The notes beneath the pieces are model-generated. The model saw only the letters and a list, made by a program, of their open reading frames with translations, searched no databases and had not been told where the DNA came from. From assembly GCA_030606585.1 (NCBI GenBank), contig JAUWGD010000098.1, positions 1 through 6,244 of the forward strand: 6,244 nt of DNA, given 5' to 3'. The translations under genes and the position numbers were made by a program. The stretch is from Dehalococcoidales bacterium. GTDB taxonomy: Bacteria > Chloroflexota > Dehalococcoidia > Dehalococcoidales > RBG-16-60-22. This document shows positions 1 through 4,565 of the stretch, in pieces (the stretch's first letter is position 1; every line of letters starts with the position of its first letter).

Positions 1-315
1 GGCGACAGCCACGAGGTCGGCGGTGATGGCGATATTTTTAGCCGTCCAGGTTACGCCGTAATCTGCCGACTTGTATACCACGTTGGTCACGATACTGTTA
101 CCCGCGGCGGCATAGATGGACGAATAATCGGCGGTCATGGAAAAATCGCGGACATCGATTCCGGCAGGGCCGAGAACATTGTCCACCGTGCTCGGAATAG
201 TCTCGGCTGACCAGACACTGGCACCGGAGAATGCCGGTTTGGCTGGCAATAAAAGGCCGGCCAGTATTATGATGGCTATGCCCAGGCTTGATATTACCGA
301 TATTTTCTGTTTCAT
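1..315 (-). CDS. Secreted Asp-box (BNR) repeat protein, N-terminal part only
   Basis: This reading frame is open from ATG at 315 to the window edge, giving 105 residues with the C-terminus missing. The N-terminus is a Sec signal peptide: Lys2 and Lys4, a hydrophobic core at about residues 7-23, then a small-residue stretch (AFSGA, about 28-32) suited to signal peptidase I. The mature part contains YKSADYGVTW at 81-90, which fits the Asp-box pattern S-x-D-x-G-x-T-W exactly (Ser83, Asp85, Gly87, Thr89, Trp90). Asp boxes sit on beta-propeller blades of sialidases, photosystem-assembly-type and exo-glycanase-like proteins. One copy shows a probable propeller but not a substrate. The protein is likely exported or surface-bound. 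The start codon has only a weak AGG upstream, so its transcript may have a very short leader. The aldolase gene ends 85 bases upstream in the same direction. Confidence 0.8.
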   Translation of the reverse strand, partial: MKQKISVISSLGIAIIILAGLLLPAKPAFSGASVWSAETIPSTVDNVLGPAGIDVRDFSMTADYSSIYAAAGNSIVTNVVYKSADYGVTWTAKNIAITADLVAVA

Positions 316-330
316 GAGCCTGATAGTATA

Positions 331-359
331 TTTAAATCCCCCCGTCTCAGGTCTGTCAA
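331..359 (-). promoter_or_regulatory. Possible promoter of the Asp-box protein gene
   Basis: On the minus strand a perfect TTGACA (359-354) is followed after 17 bases by TTTAAA (336-331), a 4/6 match to TATAAT. The expected start point would leave a leader of only about 10 bases before the ATG at 315, in line with the poor ribosome-binding site. The TTGACA lies in the loop of a GC-rich inverted repeat (CCCCCC 338-343 against GGAGGGG 360-366). That repeat could instead be a weak terminator of the aldolase gene, although no T-run follows it. Confidence 0.4.
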
Positions 360-400
360 GGAGGGGTTAATCGGTATATTATCGCATACTCCCCGGGTAT

Positions 401-1063
401 TTATTCGCTTTCGTTCTGGAGTCTATCGTAGAGTGCCTTCTCGACTTCAATGGCTTCGGCGGGCAGGTGGTTAACCGTACCTGCGGAAAGGGCCAGCAGA
501 TAAATCCTGGCGGTCTTTTCGGTCAATTCGCAGGCGGTAAAAGCGTCGCGCACGGAGCGGCCGGTGCTTATCGCACCGTGGTTCGGCAGCAGAACGGCGC
601 TCCGGTCTCCCAGAGCAGCCACAACATTGACTACCTGCTCCCGGCTGCCGCTGAGCGCATGCCGGGCCAGCTTTATACCGCCGCCGAGGAAGGCTATCTG
701 GTCGTCCAGGATGGGAGGAATGTCCCGTCCGGTAACGGAGACGGCGCTGGCAAAAACCGGGTGAGTGTGGATTACCGCATTGACGTTTTTTCTAGCCTGG
801 TAGATACCGACATGCAGCATCGTCTCCATCGAAGGACGCAGATTACCCTCAATCGTCTGTCCATCGAAATCCACTATCTGGATATCATCAACAACAAGTG
901 AATCATAGGGCTTGGCGCTGGGGGTAATGGCCAATAACTCTCGCCCACCTTCGGCGGGCAGGCGCAGGCTGATATTACCGGCGGTGCCGACGACCAGGCC
1001 TTTTTGCAGCATCTGTTGCGCCGCTTCCAGTACTATCTTCTTTTCTTCACGCCACTGGCCCAT
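401..1063 (-). CDS. Class II aldolase/adducin family protein (fuculose-phosphate aldolase-like)
   Basis: The product is 220 residues, the usual size for zinc-dependent class II sugar-phosphate aldolases such as L-fuculose-1-phosphate aldolase. Family landmarks appear in order: GTAGNISLR (26-34, phosphate-binding Asn30 and Ser32), TPS (47-49, phosphate loop), SMETMLH (78-84, with Glu80 at the catalytic acid position), HTH (99-101, zinc ligands His99 and His101) and NHGA (161-164, third zinc ligand His162). All catalytic positions are present, so it should be an active cytoplasmic retro-aldol enzyme. The true substrate cannot be read from these motifs; fuculose-, rhamnulose- or ribulose-phosphate and methylthioribulose-phosphate dehydratase relatives share them. 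I start at ATG 1063, which has GGGGG seven bases upstream. An in-frame ATG at 1138 would add 25 Pro/Ser-rich residues absent from the family, has no ribosome-binding site and lies next to a likely -10 box. Confidence 0.88.
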   Translation of the reverse strand: MGQWREEKKIVLEAAQQMLQKGLVVGTAGNISLRLPAEGGRELLAITPSAKPYDSLVVDDIQIVDFDGQTIEGNLRPSMETMLHVGIYQARKNVNAVIHTHPVFASAVSVTGRDIPPILDDQIAFLGGGIKLARHALSGSREQVVNVVAALGDRSAVLLPNHGAISTGRSVRDAFTACELTEKTARIYLLALSAGTVNHLPAEAIEVEKALYDRLQNESE

Positions 1064-1141
1064 TTGGTAACCCCCGCTCGGTGTGGGCTGGCTTTTCGGG
1101 AGTGGGCTGCACACAGGAAGCCGTGCCGCATGCCCCATTCT

Positions 1142-1196
1142 AATATAGACGGACTTTATAGTCTACTTTTTTAGACAGGATGCTGCGTTGTATAAT
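1142..1196. promoter_or_regulatory. Divergent promoter region with alternating TAGAC/GTCTA motifs
   Basis: This AT-rich stretch separates the aldolase (minus) from the small plus-strand gene. A perfect TATAAT at 1191-1196 suits the plus-strand gene, although its -35 box is poor. On the minus strand TATATT (1147-1142, 5/6) could serve the aldolase, placing its start point near 1135. The pentamer TAGAC appears three times in alternating orientation: TAGAC 1146-1150, GTCTA 1161-1165, TAGAC 1172-1176. This makes two overlapping inverted repeats, with spacers of 10 and 6 bases, around the minus -10 candidate. A regulator site is possible. The rest of the aldolase leader (1064-1141) shows only an 8-bp direct repeat GTGGGCTG (1083-1090 and 1102-1109). 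Confidence 0.4.
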
Positions 1197-1224
1197 GTAA
1201 ATCAAGCGGAAGGCAGGAGGTACC

Positions 1225-1488
1225 ATGAACGAAACGATTGGTGGTAGCAAGGCAGTGGTATTATCTATCGGCCAGGAGTTCCACCTGAAGCTCGGTAAAG
1301 ACCGTATATACTATGCGGGTATGCCGTCGGAAGAAGTCTATTCTATCGTGCAGAGAAAGAGCACCGGTTACCAGGGCTATGCCTGGAATTTATATTATCA
1401 AAAAAGACAGCGGGATATAACCATAGACGGTATCAGGCTCCATGTCGAGAGAGTGACTCCCGAAGAAATAGCGATAAGGATAACGTAA
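1225..1488 (+). CDS. Small protein of unknown function (87 aa)
   Basis: I do not recognise this family. The gene is well supported: AGGAGG at 1215-1220 lies four bases before the ATG, and a TATAAT at 1191-1196 lies upstream. The product is soluble, with no signal peptide, membrane segment or cysteine. It is rich in alternating hydrophobic and charged residues that suggest mostly beta strands (VVLSIGQEFHLKL near 11-23, IYYAGM near 28-33, AWNLYYQ near 53-59, IRLHVERV near 70-77, IAIRIT at the end). It is tyrosine-rich in the middle. Such a compact beta fold could be a small binding or barrel domain, but no motif gives a role. It converges on the glutaredoxin-PDZ gene 27 bases downstream, with no clear terminator between them. 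Confidence 0.75.
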   Translation: MNETIGGSKAVVLSIGQEFHLKLGKDRIYYAGMPSEEVYSIVQRKSTGYQGYAWNLYYQKRQRDITIDGIRLHVERVTPEEIAIRIT

Positions 1489-1515
1489 CAGCTTTAGAGG
1501 CCGGATAGCGGTACT

Positions 1516-2031
1516 TTATATCACAATCTCCGACTTTCGGCTATCGCCGTTACGCCGGAACATGATAGTCACGATACTGCCGGACTTTAGACCCTTCAAC
1601 GCCTGCTCCGTGTCGGCGGCGTTGTTTAAAAGCCTCGAGTTGATTTCGGTGATAATGTCTCCTGCCTTAAGTCCCGCCTTCTCCCCGAGAAAACCCGGGG
1701 TAACCGCCCCTATAAGAGCGCCGGATATCGGTTCGACGCCGTTCTTTAGGGCATCGGTAATTTTCAGGCCGAAGCGTATCGGCTTACGGTTATTACCGAC
1801 ATCCAGCAGCGTTTGAATTCGCGCCCGGTCGAAGCCGATTATCGCCTCACCACCAATGACAATCACCGGCACGCCCATCTGGCCGGTCATTCTGACCATT
1901 TCTTCCGCTGCCTCCCGGTCGCGGGAGACGTCATATTCCGTATATTCCGCGCCAAGTTCACCGAGAAAACTCTTGGCCTGGTGGCAGTAACCGCAGGTCG
2001 GTGTAGTGTATATCTTAATATCTATCTTTAT
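1516..2031 (-). CDS. Glutaredoxin-like domain fused to a PDZ domain (non-canonical start)
   Basis: Residues 1-80 form a thioredoxin-fold, glutaredoxin-like domain: strand KIYTTPT, the redox motif CGYC (Cys13, Cys16) at the start of the first helix, and the cis-proline loop GVPVIVIGG (53-61, Pro55). Residues about 86-171 form a PDZ domain, with a GALIGAV carboxylate-loop region, TPGFLGEKAGLKAGDIITEI and a final IMFRRNG strand. PDZ domains bind protein C-termini, so the redox half may be brought to a partner protein. There is no signal peptide, so it is probably cytoplasmic. No ATG, GTG, TTG or CTG lies in frame before Met45 (ATG 1899), and starting there would lose CGYC. An in-frame TAA at 2034-2032 bounds the frame. 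I place the start at ATA 2031; ATA 2025 and ATT 2019 are alternatives. The gene lies 13 bases after the zinc-ribbon-like gene and is probably cotranscribed with it. Confidence 0.8.
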   Translation of the reverse strand: MKIDIKIYTTPTCGYCHQAKSFLGELGAEYTEYDVSRDREAAEEMVRMTGQMGVPVIVIGGEAIIGFDRARIQTLLDVGNNRKPIRFGLKITDALKNGVEPISGALIGAVTPGFLGEKAGLKAGDIITEINSRLLNNAADTEQALKGLKSGSIVTIMFRRNGDSRKSEIVI

Positions 2032-2034
2032 TTA

Positions 2035-2039
2035 CCTCC
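2035..2039 (-). promoter_or_regulatory. Ribosome-binding site of the glutaredoxin-PDZ gene
   Basis: GGAGG on the minus strand at 2039-2035 lies three bases before ATA 2031 and nine before ATA 2025. Other genes here also use short spacings of 3-4 bases (1225, 3411 and 5351), which favours 2031. It shows that translation is meant to begin here, although no ordinary start codon is present. Confidence 0.65.
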
Positions 2040-2044
2040 GGCGC

Positions 2045-2281
2045 TCAGGACTTGCTGTCTTTATCTACTTTCACATCGGGTAACCCGGGCAGGCTAAGCG
2101 GATTGTTGCTCCGCTTTAATGGATTGAAGTCAGGATACGAATTCAGGAACTCTTTGGTCGCACCACAGTATTTACACCGCCCGCGGCTCCTGGGGCCGTC
2201 GGCAACTGCAATTATCCAGTAATGATGGCATTTATCTTCGGGTGGTTTCTCTTCAGTTCTTTCTTTACATCCCTGTTTCAT
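2045..2281 (-). CDS. Small zinc-ribbon-like protein (78 aa)
   Basis: The 78-residue product has the spaced pattern CHHYW (18-22), GPRSRGRC (29-36) and CKYCGA (36-41), followed by EFLNS (44-48). Cys18, His19 or His20, Cys36 and Cys39 could bind one zinc. From memory, small proteins with an HHW...GP.S.G.C..CG...F.NS core occur in Chloroflexota and some Actinobacteria with no known function. That is recall, not a search result. The tail (49-78) is polar, Pro/Lys/Asp-rich and probably disordered. The start is ATG 2281, chosen because GGGGGG (2291-2286) stands four bases upstream. A longer in-frame version from 2392 adds a poor-quality extension with no ribosome-binding site. The gene ends 13 bases before the glutaredoxin-PDZ start, so coupled translation is likely. 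Confidence 0.7.
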   Translation of the reverse strand: MKQGCKERTEEKPPEDKCHHYWIIAVADGPRSRGRCKYCGATKEFLNSYPDFNPLKRSNNPLSLPGLPDVKVDKDSKS

Positions 2282-2324
2282 CACACCCCCCTGTCCCTCA
2301 TTCATGACCATTTTAGGCCACAAT

Positions 2325-2351
2325 GGGAAAGTTGTATGCGACTTTTGTCCC
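2325..2351. repeat. Imperfect inverted repeat upstream of the zinc-ribbon-like gene
   Basis: GGGAAAGT (2325-2332) faces ACTTTTGTCCC (2341-2351). The pairs are AAAGT/ACTTT and GGGA/TCCC with a small bulge, around an 8-base centre. It lies 44-70 bases upstream of the zinc-ribbon-like start in the 177-base gap before the ferredoxin gene, so it could be an operator or a leader hairpin. I see no convincing promoter in this gap. Confidence 0.25.
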
Positions 2352-2429
2352 AAATAAAACGAGCCGAAGGAATAGCTATGGAAAGGGTGCAAGGGTCTCT
2401 TGGAGGTGATGATTGAGGAATATAAGGAA

Positions 2430-2458
2430 GAATCGGCGGTTAAGATATATGCCGAATC
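2430..2458 (-). terminator. Weak hairpin directly after the ferredoxin gene
   Basis: GAATCGGC (2430-2437) pairs with GCCGAATC (2451-2458) over seven of eight positions, with a 13-base loop, starting at the ferredoxin stop codon. On the minus strand it is followed by TTCCTTATATTCC rather than a clean T-run. It could attenuate transcription or protect the mRNA end rather than terminate fully. Confidence 0.3.
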
Positions 2459-2665
2459 CTAATCGTTCTCAATAATTATTTCGAAGGGGCAACTGATAGC
2501 CTCGTTAGGGCATACGAGCTCGCAGAGAGTGCACCAGCGGCATTCGTCCACTTCTATAGCCTGGACGGTTTTTTCAACCAGTTTAAGCGCACCACAGGCA
2601 CATACACTTACACAAAGGCCGCAACCGTCGCATTTCGCCTTGTCTATTATCGGCATCTCTCCCAT
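2459..2665 (-). CDS. 2[4Fe-4S] ferredoxin, 4Fe-4S dicluster type
   Basis: This 68-residue cytoplasmic electron carrier has two cluster motifs: CDGCGLCVSVC (Cys12, 15, 18, 22) and CRWCTLCELVCP (Cys42, 45, 48, 52). In this family the fourth cysteine of each motif binds the other cluster. All eight ligands are present. Unusually, Cys22 is followed by Ala and Cys (CAC) where most ferredoxins have CP, and two extra cysteines occur at 24 and 59. Both could tune the potential or bind metal differently. The start is ATG 2665, with GGAG eight bases upstream; Met4 (2656), preceded by GGGAGAG, is an alternative. It lies 65 bases after the Crp/Fnr gene in the same direction and may be cotranscribed. It probably serves as a small soluble electron donor or acceptor in anaerobic metabolism; the partner is not visible here. 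Confidence 0.93.
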   Translation of the reverse strand: MGEMPIIDKAKCDGCGLCVSVCACGALKLVEKTVQAIEVDECRWCTLCELVCPNEAISCPFEIIIEND

Positions 2666-2730
2666 ATCTCTATCTCCACATAACCTATTTTAGACTGTTA
2701 AGTTAGCTCCTGTCTGCGACATTTCTCTCA

Positions 2731-3411
2731 TCAGGTAATACCGGCCGTTTCCCTGAGGACTTCCTGGTCGGTAATTACCACGCGGTTACGCTCCAATCTG
2801 ATAGCGCCTACCGCTTCCAGGTTTTTAAGTGACCTGCCGACCATTTCACGGGCGGTGCCTATCATCGATGCCATCTCCTGCTGGGTAAGACGTGGCTTCT
2901 CACCGACGCCATCCCCGGCGTATTCGAGCAGCATCTTGGCGACCCTGCCGGTGACGTGACGGAAGGAGAAATCTTCAACCAGCGATACCAGTTCCTGTAC
3001 CCGGCGCGATAGCACCTGAATTATATTCATAGCTATCTGCGGGTGCTCCCGGAGGACAACTTCCAGGTCCTTCTTCTTTATGGCATATAAAACAACCGCG
3101 CCCATGGCTTCGGCGCTGATGAGATTCGGCATACCGCTTAAGATGGAAACGTCATTGAACGACTCGCCGGGGCGTATAATACGGAATATCTGCTCTTTAC
3201 CGTCGGCAGATGTCTTGAATATTTTAACCACACCGGCGGTCACAAAAAAGAGCACATCCGCGGGTTCACTCTCGAAACTGAGTATCTCTCCCCGGTCGGC
3301 TTTTTTCTCGAAAATATACTTGCCGACCGTATCGATTTCGGAATCGCTCAGCCCGGAGAAATATGGAATCGACCTTAAAAAATCAGTCTTGATGGCCATG
3401 TCTGTCCGCAC
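2731..3411 (-). CDS. Crp/Fnr-family transcriptional regulator without cysteines
   Basis: The 226-residue product has the normal two-domain build. An N-terminal cyclic-nucleotide-type beta-roll covers about 12-125, with phosphate-cassette-like PGESFNDVSILSGMP (81-95). A long dimer helix (about 126-152) and a C-terminal winged helix-turn-helix (about 153-220) follow. The recognition helix TAREMVGRSL (186-195) carries Arg188, Glu189 and Arg193, the same R-E-R set that CRP uses to read GTGA half-sites. The cassette lacks the Arg-Ser pair that binds cAMP in CRP. There is no cysteine anywhere, which excludes an FNR-type iron-sulfur cluster or thiol switch. Haem- or small-ligand-sensing relatives (DNR/NnrR-like, CooA-like) remain possible. 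I take GTG 3411, with AGGAG three bases upstream; ATG 3399 is the alternative but lies 15 bases from AGGAG. It has its own promoter. Confidence 0.9.
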   Translation of the reverse strand: MRTDMAIKTDFLRSIPYFSGLSDSEIDTVGKYIFEKKADRGEILSFESEPADVLFFVTAGVVKIFKTSADGKEQIFRIIRPGESFNDVSILSGMPNLISAEAMGAVVLYAIKKKDLEVVLREHPQIAMNIIQVLSRRVQELVSLVEDFSFRHVTGRVAKMLLEYAGDGVGEKPRLTQQEMASMIGTAREMVGRSLKNLEAVGAIRLERNRVVITDQEVLRETAGIT

Positions 3412-3426
3412 GTGCTCCTGATATCA

Positions 3427-3460
3427 CCGGAAATTACTGGTAGGATTATACCAATTCCGG
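3427..3460. promoter_or_regulatory. Inverted repeat (operator candidate) over the -10 box of the Crp/Fnr gene
   Basis: There are two nested inverted repeats: CCGGAA (3427-3432) with TTCCGG (3455-3460), and TGGTA (3438-3442) with TACCA (3449-3453). The inner spacer is GGATTA. The minus-strand -10 TATAAT (3450-3445) lies inside the inner repeat, so a protein bound here would block the promoter. In the transcript only part would remain, which argues for a DNA site rather than an RNA hairpin. The arms do not resemble a GTGA/TCAC Crp site. Confidence 0.5.
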
Positions 3461-3473
3461 GGGCATTCGGCAA
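3445..3473 (-). promoter_or_regulatory. Promoter of the Crp/Fnr-family gene
   Basis: On the minus strand TTGCCG (3473-3468, 4/6), a 17-base spacer and a perfect TATAAT (3450-3445) preceded by TGG, an extended -10. The predicted start near 3438 leaves a leader of about 27 bases containing AGGAG at 3419-3415. Confidence 0.65.
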
Positions 3474-3531
3474 AGTAGGGCGGTATAACAGTGCAAGAAA
3501 GTAATTGTGTATATCAGGCAGACTGCGGATA

Positions 3532-4233
3532 TCAGTTCACTCCGCTAAAATAGTAGCCGACCCCCGGTTCGGTCAGGATATACTTGGGTTGTGAGGGGTC
3601 CGGTTCTATTTTCTGGCGCAAGTGTGATATATAGATGCGCACATAGTCCACGTCGTCGATATATTCCCAGCCCCAGACGTTTTCCAGTACCTGCTGGTGA
3701 GACATGACGCGGCCGGTGTTCTCCACGAGCAATGCCAGAAGACGAAATTCACGCGGCGTGAGTTTTAACCTCTCTCCGTTGACGGAAACCCTCCGCTCCG
3801 CCACGTCTACGGTGAGGTATTGGTTGGCAAAGAGGACTTTCTTGTTCTGGTTCATGTAAGAGGGTTTCTCGGCCCGCCTTAATGCCGCACGTACCCTGGC
3901 CAGTAGCTCCCGGTTCCCCACCGGCTTGCTCAGGTATTCGTCGGCGCCGCATTCGAGACCGCGTACGATGTCATCCTCGGAGTTTCGCTTGCCGGTGAGC
4001 ATAATAACGGGTATATCACTAACCTCGCGGATTAGGCGGCAGGTCTGCCAGCCGTCGATTTCCGGCATCATGACATCCAGAAGGACAATGTCTGGCTTTC
4101 GCTCGTAAATAACGCGTATGGCCGCCTGCCCGCTGCTGGCTTTTATCACCTCATACCCTTTGCTGGTTAAGACCTGGTCGACCAGTCTCAGCTGGGCAGG
4201 CTCATCATCGACGACAAGCACCTGTTTAGTCAT
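3532..4233 (-). CDS. OmpR/PhoB-type response regulator
   Basis: The 233-residue product is full-length for the family. The receiver domain (about 3-118) has the acidic pair Asp9-Asp10, the phosphoacceptor Asp53 in VLLDVMMPEIDG, Thr80 and Lys103 in SKP, so it should be phosphorylatable. The C-terminal winged helix (about 138-231) has LTPREFRLLALL, a recognition-helix region DVDYVRIYISHLRQKIE and the closing hairpin ILTEPGVGYYF, typical of OmpR/PhoB DNA binding. These proteins usually dimerise on direct-repeat sites. GAGG at 4244-4241 lies seven bases before the ATG. The gene begins 47 bases after the HisKA-only gene and almost certainly shares its transcript. No complete sensor kinase lies in the window, so its phosphate source is unknown. 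Confidence 0.95.
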   Translation of the reverse strand: MTKQVLVVDDEPAQLRLVDQVLTSKGYEVIKASSGQAAIRVIYERKPDIVLLDVMMPEIDGWQTCRLIREVSDIPVIMLTGKRNSEDDIVRGLECGADEYLSKPVGNRELLARVRAALRRAEKPSYMNQNKKVLFANQYLTVDVAERRVSVNGERLKLTPREFRLLALLVENTGRVMSHQQVLENVWGWEYIDDVDYVRIYISHLRQKIEPDPSQPKYILTEPGVGYYFSGVN

Positions 4234-4280
4234 CTTCGTTCCTCTTGATAATAATAGTTTTCTTTATATTCGGTAGCGTT

Positions 4281-4529
4281 TCACGACTGCTCTGGCATAC
4301 TGTTTACCAGTTCCAGCAGGCGTTTGGCGCTGTTGAGGATATCATTCAGACTGCGTCTCTGTTCTTCGTTAATTTTACCGGGCACCTCATCGAGCATTAG
4401 CTCGGTAAACCCGATAATTATGTTCAAGGGCGTACGGAAGTCGTGAGACATTTTCGAAAGAAACTCGGCCTCAACCTTTATGCCTTTCGCACCCGCAGCC
4501 CCGATGCTATCACCATTATCATGTGCCAT
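4281..4529 (-). CDS. HisKA-only histidine-kinase-like protein (no ATPase domain)
   Basis: The 82-residue product holds a short leader (1-18) and a HisKA dimerisation/phosphoacceptor segment (about 19-78). The H-box is SKMSHDFRTPLN (25-36) with the phosphoacceptor His29, followed by the second helix (RRSLNDILNSAKRLLELV). It stops cleanly at SMPEQS, where full kinases continue to the HATPase domain. The 47 bases before the response regulator hold no remnant of such a domain. It has no sensor or membrane segment, so it is cytoplasmic. It could act as a phosphotransfer or phosphatase-like partner of the regulator, as a heterodimer partner of another kinase, or be a truncated relic. I start at ATG 4529; a TTG in frame at 4565 falls in the -35 box. 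No ribosome-binding site precedes 4529, in line with a leaderless mRNA. Confidence 0.8.
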   Translation of the reverse strand: MAHDNGDSIGAAGAKGIKVEAEFLSKMSHDFRTPLNIIIGFTELMLDEVPGKINEEQRRSLNDILNSAKRLLELVNSMPEQS

Positions 4530-4536
4530 ATGTACT

Positions 4537-4565
4537 ATTATAGCAAATAACAGGTCATCAGGCAA
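4537..4565 (-). promoter_or_regulatory. Strong promoter of the HisKA-response regulator operon
   Basis: On the minus strand TTGCCT (4565-4560, 4/6), a 17-base spacer and a perfect TATAAT (4542-4537) preceded by TGC, an extended -10. Only seven bases separate the -10 box from ATG 4529, so transcription should begin at or within two bases of the start codon and give a leaderless mRNA. Confidence 0.65.

Noticed and set aside
137..370. Plus-strand frame of 77 codons at the left edge
   Set aside because: It lies opposite a signal peptide plus Asp-box protein on the minus strand, which is far more convincing.
467..901. Plus-strand frame of 144 codons opposite the aldolase gene
   Set aside because: The opposite strand encodes a complete aldolase with all catalytic residues. 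The plus frame has no recognisable domain and is a shadow of it.
1064..1138. Longer aldolase start at ATG 1138
   Set aside because: The extra 25 residues are low-complexity and outside the family length, no ribosome-binding site precedes them, and a likely -10 box sits only four to nine bases upstream of that ATG.
2030..2047. Zinc-ribbon-like and glutaredoxin genes read as one protein by frameshift or stop readthrough
   Set aside because: The two frames do not overlap: the first ends at TGA 2047-2045, the second frame has TAA at 2034-2032, and readthrough of the TGA meets another TAA within ten codons.
2409..2462. A 17-codon plus-strand frame preceded by GGAGG
   Set aside because: The spacing to its ATG is only two bases, it overlaps the ferredoxin end on the other strand, and the peptide shows no features.
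3511..3535. Direct repeat ATATCAG (3511-3517 and 3529-3535) as a response-regulator site
   Set aside because: The period of 18 does not fit the usual PhoB-type 11-base spacing, the second copy overlaps the regulator stop codon, and seven-base AT-rich repeats arise easily by chance.
3622..3642. TGTGA...GCACA stretch as a Crp-type binding site
   Set aside because: The spacing is 11 rather than six bases and it lies well inside the response regulator coding sequence.
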